Shown: piece by piece, positions 10,192 to 21,050 of the stretch | Numbering within the stretch: position 1 is the first letter of the stretch | Layout: the number at the start of each line of letters is the position of its first letter | Assembly: GCF_009727055.1 (NCBI RefSeq) | Contig: NC_052354.1 | Coordinates: 39,998,679 to 40,062,678 of the forward strand | Direction of reading: 5' to 3' | DNA from: Benincasa hispida | Taxonomy: Eukaryota; Streptophyta; Magnoliopsida; Cucurbitales; Cucurbitaceae | Length of the DNA: 64,000 bases | Translations under genes and position numbers: made by a program | The notes under the pieces: generated by a model | Database searches by the model: none | The model's input: the letters and a program-made list of their open reading frames with translations, nothing else | What the model was told of the DNA's origin: nothing

Positions 10192-12286
10192 TGTTGGGAT
10201 CGGTGTTCTAATTCTCCCGGAGTCTCGTAGTTTGTAAACTGTACACATTGTTATGAATAAAATAAGAGTTATTTTATTTGGCATTTACTCATATCCAATA
10301 AACAAAACTCCATGGTTATTGTATATAAACTGAAGCATGTATATGAGATATACAAGTGGATCATGCCTTGAGTGATAACCTAAAAAGGTCTATAGTATAA
10401 GGATTAAGGAGGGATACCTGAACGTGGTGACACTATGGATACGACCCGCTTTGTAGAGGTTTACAAGTGTTGTGAACTACTACAGATGGTAGATCCTGAC
10501 CATTCATGTGGAGACATGCGGGGAGTGTCCTATATAAAGAGTTTGTATAAGATCAGACCACGAGATGACTAGTCTCTTTATATAACGCCGTTGATACTTG
10601 AGACTTACATCTCACCTAAACGACCATAGGTGACATGACCTAAATCCTGAGTGTTTGGGAACTTCTGCCTTTGAGGGCAGTCCTTTTATTAGCATGGGTG
10701 AGAGTGGCAAGATTGCCAACTTAACATGCCTACCTTTTTGGGGATTTGTCTGATTTGGAAGCTGGGAACTCAGTTACACAAGTTGAAATTCACTCCTTCT
10801 CTAAAGCAGGGGTAAGTAAATAAATTGCTCTCTTAAGGGTTGATTCCGGATCTTGAACACAGTGGCCATAACTTCTATTTGGAAGAGAGGATTCAGTCAT
10901 AGTAGAACAATGACTTATGTTCATTAGAGGGATTAGTGGTACTTAAGAAGTTAAATGTAACTACAGGGGCATAACGGTCATTGGCCCAGCTGTACTTACG
11001 AGCGATCTGTGAAGGGTTATCGTAGTGTTGATTTGTTGATATGGACAAAAAATATATCTGTAGTAAGGAGAGTGCAACTGTCGGTCTTTAGTGGAGTGCC
11101 TGACAGTTAACGGATGGTGGATCTCATGACTAAAGAGTTTAGTCAGTTATTCACGTATCGTTAGAGCTTCGAGCTAAGGTCGATAAGGTCCTCTTGGTAG
11201 CTCAATGGATTCAAGCTGAGGATTAGTTCTTGGTGTTGATTTGAAATGTTCAAATTGACAAGAGGTAGTTCGATTATATATGATATGATCGGTGTGGTGT
11301 ATGAGATACATCTAATGGAGGATTAATATAAATGAGATTTACATTAAGTGCCATGGAATAGAAAAAGAGCTATGGTTTATATGTTTCATGAGATGAAATA
11401 TTAAAACTATAGGTTATAAATATAATATGGTAAGTTGGTTATCGTATTTATTTTTTAATAATATTAATTTTTGGATAATTATCTTTTTTTCTCTAGTAAC
11501 CAATTGAGTGGAAGGTTATTGGTGGCTTCATGGTAACCGTGAGATAAAAGGAAAAAGGTTTTCCTAAATTTAGGAGATTTGCTAGAGTTGCTATTCTCGA
11601 CAAGTACTCGCGGATCGTTGTCAAGTAAGAATTATTTTCACTAAAAAATAGCTGAAAGAGAGACTAAACGATCGTGGAGTGACACTACACAATAGTTCAC
11701 TCAGTAGTCATAGCTAAACGATCGTAGGCCTTTTGCTATACGATAGCTTGCCTTTTTCTAAACGATTGAGTATTCGTCTATGCGATAGACTCCTGTCATC
11801 TCCCACTTGCTCAATCGTCTACACGATTGTTATTCCTTCTGTCTCTTCCTCTAACCAAGTCCACATAGAGCCCACACTTCTGGATTATCACACCGAGAAT
11901 ACCAAGTTAGCCATTGTGTGGTGTCTTACTCAACTCGACTAAGTTCGAGGTTTTAGAAACCATTTGCTGAGTTCGTGATCTTGGAGATCGTTGAGTTCGT
12001 TTTTGCTGATTTATTGTGTTGTGTTACGGTCGTTATGTTCAACCGTTCGTGTGTTGCTATCTTGGAGACTGATCGAGCGTTCATGATCAAGGGAGTTTGA
12101 AGCATGAGTCTTCAAAGATATGATACTCTATCCCTTGATCTTATTGTAAAGCATGTTGTGATTTCGTATTGTGCATAACCTGTAAGTTTTCGTTTCTTGT
12201 ACTGTAATTGTGTATGTTTAAATACGAATGGAATTTGGAATGATCATTCTGCTGCTCATAGAAATCCTCATATCTGATTTCCTTCA
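10192..12286 (+). repeat. 5' LTR of copia B
   Basis: TGTTGGGATC...TTCCTTCA, 2095 bp, directly followed by the primer site. It matches the solo LTR at 16756-18836 and the split 3' LTR at 20711-32739. A TATA-like TATATAAA lies at 10531-10538 in the phrase CCTATATAAAGAGTTTGTAT, which also occurs in the 3' LTR of B and in degenerate form in the other large copia LTRs here. The last 650 bp contain repeated AAACGATCGT-like words (11665-11830). Confidence 0.92.
10531..10538 (+). promoter_or_regulatory. Predicted TATA box of copia B 5' LTR
   Basis: TATATAAA in a phrase shared with the B 3' LTR (31394-31401). Other copia LTRs here have ATACAAAGAG or ATGCAAAGAG instead. The position fits an LTR promoter with U3 of about 340 bp before it. 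Inferred from sequence only. Confidence 0.5.
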
Positions 12287-12288
12287 AT

Positions 12289-12301
12289 TGGTATTAGAGC
12301 C
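12289..12301 (+). promoter_or_regulatory. Primer binding site of copia B
   Basis: TGGTATTAGAGCC follows the LTR end after two bases. It matches the initiator tRNA-Met primer site TGGTATCAGAGCC typical of plant copia elements except for one C-to-T change. Confidence 0.85.
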
Positions 12302-14836
12302 AGGTTGTTTTGATATTCCAAATTTCATTTCTGTTTTGAACTTCTTTTACAATCGTGGTGGGTATTCTGCATTTGCGTTTAAGTGTTAAATACGTTTGTG
12401 GATGGTGTTAATGAATGTTTACGGGTTAATTGCCTCTGTTTAAAGTTTTCTTTTGATTACAAAGTATTAATTTGTAAGGGCCTCTATGTTTTTGGGCATA
12501 ATTAACAAGCAATCGAGTCTGTAATTCAAAGTTTGAGTTTGTCGCGTCGTTCATGATGAAGTTTCAAAGCATGGACATGTGGTTCTCAGTGAAGAAGAAG
12601 ACCAAAAGTTGATAGTATCATGTAGCCTCAGGTAAACGATCGTTGGGATTTGGCTAAACGATCGTGTAGCTTTTTCTATGCGATCGTGTAGTATGTACTA
12701 AACGATCATTTAACTAATGCTAAACGATGGGGTAAAGTGTTTTCTCTATCGCGTAGCGTTGGTTGCTCGATCGCGTGGATGCTGAAAGTAAATGATCAAG
12801 TGGGAGAATATGATGCTCATTGTTTAATAAAAGACGCGCGCACTAAACGATCGTGTAGTTAGCATGTCTCATCGCATAGTGTCTGACTACACGATCACGC
12901 GGTATACGATACTTCGGTGCTCACTCAATGATCGTTTAGGCGATTGTGCTTCACCGTATTGTTGTCGTTTAGATGATCATTTAAGGTTTGCGCTGTGCGT
13001 TTCACGCTACACGATTGCGTACCTCATGCTTCATCGCATAGTAAAAGGTACACGATCGTTGCTAAACGATCGTTTAACATTGGAAGCGTTGATAAACGAT
13101 TGAGTAAAGCATTTACTCTTTCGTAGACGATCGCTTGGGTTTTGGTACACGATCAGCGGAGACGCGAACTTCGACCGAACGGTTTAAGACCCGGTTTGCC
13201 TGTTTAAACCAGTGACTTTTTGCTTTTGTAATAGTTAGCTTTAGTCTTTAGGATTTTGAGGCTAATTTTCCCGGTTCATCAATTTTTGTTTCATATACAT
13301 GAGATGTATGTGGTTTATATGGTATAGTGTATGACATATAGATTTGAAACCTACCTTAGGTTGTGCAATTATTCATGCGTCATGTATTATAAGTGTTATA
13401 ATATGGCATGATGAAATTACAAGATAGCATGTGCATGCATCATGAAATATAAGCGTTATATTTGTGCATGCTGTAAGAATATTCATGCATCATCTTTATA
13501 TGATAAGCGTTATAGTATAAGGGTGAATGGAAGCATATTTGCTTGGTTCGTTGCTTATTTGTATAAGAGTTATATAAAAGTGGCAATGAATGAATAATGC
13601 ATGGAACATGACACTTAAATTGTTTGTAAAAGTTGTGAATGCCTTACATGTGTTTACTTTGCGTTGTGAATGGTTTTGGTTGTTTTTGTTATAAGCGTTA
13701 TAATAGAAATTAGAACTAAAATCGATAAGAAAGAGTTGCATGCGGACTTAGGCAAACTCATGTTTTAAAAGGGTTTTAAATTGGATTGAGATAGACTTAA
13801 CTTGAAGGTTCTAATGGGATTAGCAACCTAGTTTAATCCTTTAAATCAGTTTAATAGGATTAAATTGATTGACATAAAAGATTAAAATTGTATTAAATCT
13901 ATCTATAAGGGACATTTTGTCTAAGGCGGGTTCTATCTAGGCTGGGGTACTTAAGCTGACGGAAATAGAACACCCCTACTTGGAAACCTACTTGGAAAAG
14001 TGAATTAGATAGATTTTCTGCAAGCATGCGATAATTGGTCAAAGACTCCGTTAAAGAGTTTAATGGATGATGATCAAAAGTTGTTTCAACTATACAAGGT
14101 AAAAGTTACTCTTGGACAAACGTAAAAAGTCACTTAGTTAAAATTCTTAGCCGTGTTTTTTTAAAGTATACTAAACCCTAGGTTATAAAATACTCAGTGG
14201 GAGGAAGAGACATATATGATACGTCAATGATTCCACTCACATTTCTTCCTGAATGTTCACACGTGAGATTCATGCTTGGTCTCATGGTGCCCTAGGAGCA
14301 TCTCCCTTCGGATGGTGTTTCCATGAGTCAATATCAAAGTGGACGGAAAGAGTGTTTATAGTAAGTGGGCGAAGGGTGTGTGTCAACACGTCCTACGTCT
14401 CCTTCATTGGTTCACACCGTAAGATCATTCTTGTACTCCATCGTGGCGCGCTGGAAGCGTCCCCCTTTGAATGGGTTTTGTGCAATTTGTCAATATCAAG
14501 GTAAACTTCATAAATGGATAGGGTCCCTTTAGTTTTTGCCCCAATCGTTTTTTTTCCTTTGGATTTGTTGCATGGGGCATAACTCTAGGGCCTAAAATGA
14601 CGGGTCACACTTAGGAAAATTGTTAAGTAGGTTAATGATTTCTTGACCAAATCAATGATGACTAGTCGTTATAGGAGCAAGAGTTGTTCTGGTAATAATG
14701 ACTAGTTGAGAATGTCTCAATTCAGAGGAGGGATAAATTGACCACCCTTTGGTGGCTTTTGTCCTAAATATTTGGAGCGTCATTGTGAAACTAGATGTCA
14801 CACGGGGTTCATGTTAGTTTTGCTAAACCATATTAG
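12302..14836 (+). other. Leader of copia B
   Basis: About 2.5 kb of untranslated sequence between primer site and gag. It contains the CGATCG-word array (12640-13160), an AT-rich segment with repeated ATAAGCGTTATA phrases (13380-13700), and a part homologous to the A and F leaders (13950-14640), including the TACTTAAGCTGACGGAAATAG phrase region. Open frames at 12864-13103 and 14253-14504 have no domain and lie in repeated leader sequence, so I do not call them genes. Confidence 0.75.
12640..13160 (+). repeat. Array of degenerate AAACGATCGT words
   Basis: More than twenty variants of CTAAACGATCGTGTAG occur in about 520 bp, irregularly spaced at about 15-35 bp. Examples are near 12646, 12655, 12697, 12845, 13060 and 13090. 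Common changes are AAACG to ACACG or ATGCG, and ATCGT to ATTGA. Many carry the palindromic core CGATCG. The same words recur at the end of each B-type LTR (11665-11830, 18236-18370, 32118-32290). Spacers vary and are not conserved, so this is not a CRISPR array. Confidence 0.85.
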
Positions 14837-14908
14837 ATGTTGCATGTTTTTTTAATGGGTATTTGCTTAAAACCTAACGTAGGCCAATGTGTTTTTTTTT
14901 CCAGCAAG

Positions 14909-15562
14909 ATGTTTGATTTTTCATTTAATGCCACTAGTTTGACCGGTTATATACAATGGAAAGAGTCTTATAAAATGTACTTCTTCGTAAACGACCTCCG
15001 GTTTGTCATGGTTGAGAAGTGTCTTCAAGTCCCGACCCTTGATGCACTGCGAAGTGTTTGTAATGCACATGAGGTATGGATGAAGGCTAATTCATTGGCT
15101 CGACTTCACATATTGGCTAGCATACCTGATGTTTTGGCAAGAAGGGTTGAAAACATGGTCATTGCACGTGAGATCACGGACTCATTGCAAGATTTGTTTG
15201 AATGTCAGTTCTTACTTTTCGAGCACAGAGAGATGGATGATAAAACCAATAGTGTCGGTTCCCAAGTTAAACTCCAGGAAGAGAAAGAAAGTGTTGCTAA
15301 CTCTGTTAAAGTTCATAGAAGAGAAATGCTCTCTGAAATGGAACTTAAAGCTTATTTAGGTTCTGATACTGATCCCACTACTTTCCAAAAGAGTAGTATG
15401 TCTAAAGACAGTAAATATGATTTATTGGTCTTGGAGACATGTTTGGTAGAGAATGATGATTTTTCCTGGATCCTTGATTCGGGTGCTACTAATCACGTCA
15501 GTTTCTCTTACCAAGGATTCAGTTCTTGGCAAACGTTGCCACGGGGAGAGTTGACTCTTTGA
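14909..15562 (+). pseudogene. Copia B gag joined to protease start
   Basis: Open from the ATG at 14909 (M-F-D-F-S-F-N) to a stop at 15560-15562. The N-terminal half is copia gag: Y-I-Q-W-K-E-S-Y, then L-A-S-I-P-D-V-L-A, then E-I-T-D-S-L-Q-D-L-F. The C-terminal part carries S-K-Y-D-L-L-V-L-E-T-C-L-V and the aspartic protease motif W-I-L-D-S-G-A-T-N-H-V (active-site Asp codon at 15476). The usual gag C-terminus with the CCHC zinc knuckle is missing and replaced by about 45 residues of Lys/Glu-rich sequence. A longer frame begins at 14837, but the ATG at 14909 matches the gag start of A. Protease is truncated by the stop. Confidence 0.85.
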
Positions 15563-16755
15563 GTCGGTACTGGTGAGGTTGTTTTAGCTATTGCTGTAGG
15601 CTAGCTGAAGTTATTTTTGGACAAGAAACATTATCTATCATTAGATAATGTTTTTGTAGTTCCTTATATCAAGAGGAACTTAATCTCGGTTTCTTGTCTC
15701 ATTGAACAAAGTTATACCGTCTCATTTTCTGAGAGTAAAATGTTTATTTTCAAGAATGGTATGAAGATTGGTTTTGATTCAATGGAAAGTAACTTGTATG
15801 TACTAAGGCCATTAGTCATAAAAGCCTTGCTTAATATTAAAATGTTCAGTACGACGACAACAGCTAAAAGACCAAAGGTTTCTCCTAAGGAAAACACCCA
15901 TCTTTGGCATCTAATGTTAGGTCACATCAACCTCAATAGGATTGAGCAGTTAGTAAAATGTGGACTGCTAAATAGTTTAAAAGAAAACTCCTTGTCGGTG
16001 TGTGAATCATGCCTTGAAGGCAAGATGACCAAACAACCTTTTACTAGAAAAGGTTACAAAGCCAAGAAAGCCTTGGAGCTTGTATATTCTGACCTCTGTG
16101 GTCTGATAAGTGTTAGGGCTCAAGGTGAGTATGAATATTCCATCTCTTTCATTGATGATTATTCAAGGTACGGGTATCTCTACCTAATGCAATGTAAGTT
16201 TGAAGCCCTTGACAACTTCAAGAAGTATAAAGCCGAAGTTGAAAACTTGTTAGGTAAGAAGATAAAAGCACTACGATCTGATCGTGGTGGAGAGTATATG
16301 GACCTCCAATTCTAGAACTATATGATAGAACATGGAATTACATCCCAACTCTAGGTCCCAGGTACACCTCAGCAGAATGGTGTATCAGAAAGGAGAAACA
16401 AAATCTTGTTCGACATGGTTCGGTCTATGATGAGTTATGCTCATCTTCAAGACTCGTTTTGGGTTTTGTAGTGGAGACTCCATGTTACAATCTGAACAAC
16501 GTTCCCTTGAAAATTGTTTCTGAATCACCTTTTGAGCTGTGGAGAGGCCATAAAGGTAGTTTACGCCACTTTAGGATTTGGGGTGTCTGGCCCACATGCT
16601 TGTGAATAACCCAAAGAAGTTGGAACCACATTCGAAAGTTTGCCTCTTTGTAGGTTACCCCAAGGAAACGAGGGGTGGATACTTCTATGATCCGAGTGAG
16701 AACAAAGTGTTTGTTTCTATAAATGCTATCTTTTTGGAAGAAGACCACATCAGGG
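15563..16755 (+). pseudogene. Copia B protease end, pre-integrase and integrase
   Basis: After two in-frame stops the reading continues (15617-16315) with the GAG-pre-integrase domain (L-D-N-V-F-V-V-P-Y-I-K-R-N-L-I-S) and the integrase zinc finger (H-L-W-H-L-M-L-G-H-I-N with C-E-S-C about 35 residues later). The catalytic core has L-V-Y-S-D-L-C-G (first Asp) and F-I-D-D-Y-S-R-Y (conserved block). Downstream of the stop at 16313 the frame shifts but still shows Q-Q-N-G-V-S-E-R-R-N, with the catalytic Glu. The C-terminal part (16578-16755) reads K-K-L-E-P-H-S-K-V-C-L-F-V-G-Y-P. Coding is interrupted at E-E-D-H-I-R by the solo LTR and resumes at 18842. Confidence 0.85.
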
Positions 16756-18836
16756 TGTTGAGATTGATGTCCTAATTCTTCTGAAGTCTCAGTGTTTGTA
16801 ATTATACACATTGGTTTATGAATAAAATAACTGTTATTACATTCTGGCATTTACTCATATCCAATAAACAAAGCTCCATGGTTATCTTATGTAAACTTAA
16901 GCTTGTATATGAAAATATACAAGTGGATCATGCCTTAAGTGATAACCTAAATAGGTTTGTAGTATAAGGATTAAGATGGGATACCTGATCCTGGTGATAC
17001 TACGGATACAACTCGCTTTGTAGAGGTTTGCAAGTGTTGTAAACTACTACAGATGGAAGATCCTGACCATTCATGTAGAGACATGCTAGCAGAGGTATCC
17101 TATACAAAGAGTTTATATAAGATCGGACCATGAGATGACTAGACTCTGTATATAACGTCGTTGATATTGAAGACTTACATATCTCCTAAATGACCGCAGG
17201 TGATATGATCTCAATCCTGAGTATTTTGGGAACTCCTGCCTTTGAGGGTGGTCCTTTGATTAGTATGGGTGAGAGTGGCTAGATTGCCAACTCAACATGC
17301 CTACCTTTTTCGGGACTTGTCTGCTTTGGGAGCTGGGAACTCAATTACACAAGATGAAATTTAGTTCTTCCTCAAGGCAGAGGTAGGTAGATAGATTTCT
17401 CCCTTAAGGGCTGATTCCGAGGCTTGAACATAGTAGCCACAACTTCTCTTTGGAAGAGAGGACTCAGTCATAGTAGGACTATGGCTTATGTTCATTAGAG
17501 GATTCAATGGTACTTAAGAAGTTAGGTTTAACTACAGGGGCATAATGGTTATTGGCCGAGCTGTACTTACGAGCGATCTATGAAGGGTTATCGCACTGTT
17601 GATTGGTTAAGATGGACACATAATATATCTATAGTAAGAAGAGTTCAGTCGTAGGTCTTTATTGGAGTGCCTGGCAGTTAACGGATGGTGGATCCTGTGA
17701 CTAAAGAGTTTAGTAAGTTATTCACGTACCGTTGGAGCTTCAAGCTACAAGTTCATAAGGTCCTCTTGGTAGCTCAATGGATTCAAGCTGAGGACCAGTT
17801 CTTGGTGTTGATTTGAAATGTTCAAATTGACAAGTGGTAATTTGATTATATATGATATGATCGGTGCGGTGTATGAGATACATCTAATGGAGTATTATAT
17901 AAATGAGATTTACTTTAAGTGTCATGGAACAGAAAAAGAGATATGGTTTATATGTTTCATGAGATAAAAAATTAAAACTATAGGTTATAAATATATTATG
18001 GTAAGTTAGTTATCATTTATATTTATAATAATATTAATTATTGGATAATTATTTATTTTTCTCTAATAACCTGTTGAGTGGGAGGTTATTGGTGGTTTTA
18101 TGGTAACCATGAGGTAAAAGAAAAAATGTTTTCTAATTTTAGAAATGTTGTTTTGGGATTTCCAATCTCGAGAAATTTCTCATAGAGAAGTTGTCAAGTA
18201 AATCAGATTTACTAAGCGACAGCTTAGAGTTAGCTAAACGATCGTGGAGTTTTCTTTCACGATAGATACTCAGCTAGACGATGAGCTAAACGATCACATA
18301 GCTTTTCCTAAACGATTGGGCATCGGCCTATACGATAGGTTCTTCCATCTCCCACTTGCTCAATCGTTTACATGATAGTGGTTCTTCTGGTTTTCTGCCT
18401 CTACCTAAGTCCACACAGAGCCCACCCTCTAGATTCTCACATCGAGAATACCAAGGTAACCATCTTGGTGGTGTCTTACTAAACTCGACACTGTCGAGGT
18501 TCTGTGGAGGCCGTTGATGGTGTTTCATGTGTTTGTGACCTTGGCGATCGCTTAGTTCGAGTGCGCGGTGTTCATGCAATGTAGCGGTCGTGTTGGATGA
18601 ACGTTCGTGTGTTGCTGTATTGTTGTGATCGAGCATTCATGATCAAGAAACTTAAAGACGAGTCTACAAAGGTTTGTTGATTCTTCCCTTGATCTGTTGA
18701 AAAGCATGCTGTAATTTCTATTTTATGCATAACCGCATGTTTCCGTTTGTGATTGTAATTGTAAAGTTCATATACGATTGAAATTTTGAAAGATCTTTCT
18801 GTTGCTCATTGAAATCCTCGTGTTCGATTTCCTTCA
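16756..18836 (+). mobile_element. Solo LTR of the copia B family inside B pol
   Basis: TGTTGAGATTGATGTCC...TTCCTTCA, 2081 bp, closely matching the B LTRs along its length. It is flanked by a perfect 5-bp duplication CAGGG (16751-16755 and 18837-18841). Removing it restores the pol reading around E-E-D-H-I-R-D-H-K-P-R-S-K. No internal element sequence is present, so it is the product of insertion followed by LTR-LTR recombination. It carries its own CGATCG words at 18236-18370. Confidence 0.93.
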
Positions 18837-18841
18837 CAGGG

Positions 18842-20595
18842 ATCATAAACCACGAAGTAAGCTTGTTTTACATGAGATTTCTAGTGAGACTGAGACTACT
18901 GAGGGTTCAATAAGAGTTATTGAATAGGCCGACAGATCAATAAGAGTTGTTGATGTCGGTACATCTAGTCAACCTACTCACGAGTTGAGACTGCCTCGAG
19001 GTAGTGGGAGGGTTATGAGCCCACCAGATCGCTACATGGGTTTGACTGAAGCCCAGAATGTCATTTCTAGTGATGGGATCGAGGATCCATTGTCTTTTAA
19101 GCAAGCAATGGAGGATATTGAAAGGCTGAGTGGATTAAAGCCATGAACCAAAAGATGGAGTCTATGTACTTCAATTAAGTCTGCGAGCTTGTGGATCAAC
19201 CTGATGAGGTAAAATCTATAGGGTGTAAGTGGATCTACAAGCGATAGCGAGCTGTAGATGGAAAGGTTCAAACCTTTAAGGCTAGACTCGTGGCAAAGGT
19301 TTATACCCAGGTTAAGGGAGTGGACTATGAGGAAACATTCTCACCTGTTGTCATACTCAATTCTATCAGGATACTCCTGTCCATGGCCACATTTTATGAT
19401 TATGAGATATGGCAAACGGACGTCAAGACTGCCTTTCTTAATGGTAATCTTGACGAGACCATCTACATGGCTCAACCAGAGGGGTTCGTAGTTCCAGATC
19501 AAAAGCAAAGAGTTTGCAAGTTTAATATGTCCATTTATGGGCTGAAACAAGCATCTAGATCGTGGAACATTAGATTTGACAGTGCGGTCAAATCGTTTGG
19601 CTTTGATCAGAATGTTAATGAGCCTTGTGTCTACAAGAAAATCATCAACAACTTACTAGCATTCTTGGTACTGTATGTGGATAATATCCTACTAATTGAG
19701 AATGATGTAGGGTTTCTGATTGACATTAAGAAGTGGCTAGCCGCCCAATTCCAAATAAAAGATTTGGGTGAGACATAGTATGTTCTAGGGATCCAGATCA
19801 TTTGAGATCGTAAGAACAAGAGGTTAGCCTTGTCTCAGGCATCTTCCATCGATCAAATGTTTATCAGGTACAGGATGCAGGATTCCAAGAGGGGTTTGTT
19901 ACCCTTCAGGTATGATCATTTTTTCTAAGGATCAATGTCCTAAGACACCTCAAGAGGTTGAGGAGATTAGACGGATTCCCTATGCTTCAGCTGTTGGAAG
20001 CTTAATGTATGCAATGTTGTGTACTAGACTCGACATTTGCTATGCAGTAAGGATTGTTAGTCATTATCAGTCCAATCTAGGATTTTATCACTGGATAGCG
20101 GTCAAGACGATCCTCAAGTATCTTTGGAGAACGAGGGACTACATGCTCGTGTATGGAGATAAGGATTTGATCCTTACGGGATACACAGATTCTGATTTTC
20201 AGACTGATAGAGATCCTCATAAATCGACATCGGGGTCAGTGTTCACTCTAAATGAAGGGGCTATAGTATGGCAAAGCATCAAGCAAGGATGCATCATAGA
20301 CTCCACTATGGAAGCCGAATACGTAGCCACTTGTGAAGCAGCTAAGAAGGCTGTTTGGATGAAAAAATTCCTTACAGATTTGGAATTCGAAGGAGCCTCG
20401 GAGTCATCGTCGAGGCAAGCATATCGAATGAAAGACCACTTGATCAGGCAGATTGTGCATCGCGGTGATGTGATAGTCACGAAGATTGCGTTGGAGCAAA
20501 ACGTTGCTGATCCATTTACAAAGGCTCTCACGACTAAAGTGTTCGAGGGTCACCTGGAGAGTCTGGGTCTGTGGGACATGCGACATCATGTTTAG
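18842..20595 (+). pseudogene. Copia B reverse transcriptase and RNase H
   Basis: 18842-19285 is the connection region and RT start, with stops and a frameshift. 19290-19778 is RT: V-D-Y-E-E-T-F-S-P-V, Q-T-D-V-K-T-A-F-L-N-G, Y-M-A-Q-P-E-G-F, I-Y-G-L-K-Q-A-S-R-S-W-N. The active site reads Y-V-D-N-I-L-L instead of Y-V-D-D, losing a catalytic Asp (about 19675). 19912-20595 is RNase H: G-Y-T-D-S-D-F-Q, M-E-A-E-Y-V-A and the closing N-V-A-D-P-F-T-K-A-L. The segment with the C-D-N-S-G-A Asp is deleted after D-L-E-F. The last frame ends in a normal pol terminus (R-H-H-V, stop at 20593). Confidence 0.9.
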
Positions 20596-20698
20596 GGCAA
20601 GTGGGAGATGATACTGAGGTATAGAGTATGCCCTAGTTTATTGTATATTGTACTTGTATTTATCATGTATTGTACATTAGTCTCCCGAGGCATTAGAA

Positions 20699-20710
20699 CA
20701 AGTGAGAGAT
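20699..20710 (+). promoter_or_regulatory. Polypurine tract of copia B
   Basis: Purine-rich AAGTGAGAGAT lies directly before the 3' LTR. E and F have AAGTGGGAGAT in the same place (39930-39940, 51520-51530). It would prime plus-strand DNA synthesis. Confidence 0.8.
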
Positions 20711-21050
20711 TGTTGGGATTGGTGTCCTAATTCTCCTGAAGTCTCATAGTTTGTAAATTGTACATATTTTTATGAATAAAATAAAATAAATTTTATTTGG
20801 TATTTATTCATATCCAATAAACAAATCTCCATGGTTATTGTATGTAAACTTAAGCATGTATTTGAGATATATAAGTGGATCATGCCTTAAGTGATAACCT
20901 AAAAAGGTATGTAGTATAAGAATTAAGAAGGGATACCTGATCCTTGTGACACTACGGATACAACCTTCTTTGTAGAGGTTTATAAGCATTGTGAACTACT
21001 ATAGATGGTAGATCCTGATCACTCATGTGGAGACATGCGAGCGAGGGTAT
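20711..21050 (+). repeat. 3' LTR of copia B, left part
   Basis: TGTTGGGATTGGTGTCC start, matching the 5' LTR for 340 bp up to GAGGGTAT, where gypsy C is inserted. The 5-bp target duplication is GGTAT (21046-21050) and GGTGT (31387-31391), one mismatch. The right part continues at 31392. Confidence 0.92.

Noticed and set aside
12640..13160. CRISPR-like array
   Set aside because: Repeats are degenerate, spacers vary in length and are themselves related, no cas genes, and the setting is a plant retroelement leader.
18328..18636. 102-codon minus-strand frame in the solo LTR
   Set aside because: Antisense to an LTR, no domain; similar LTR copies do not keep it open.
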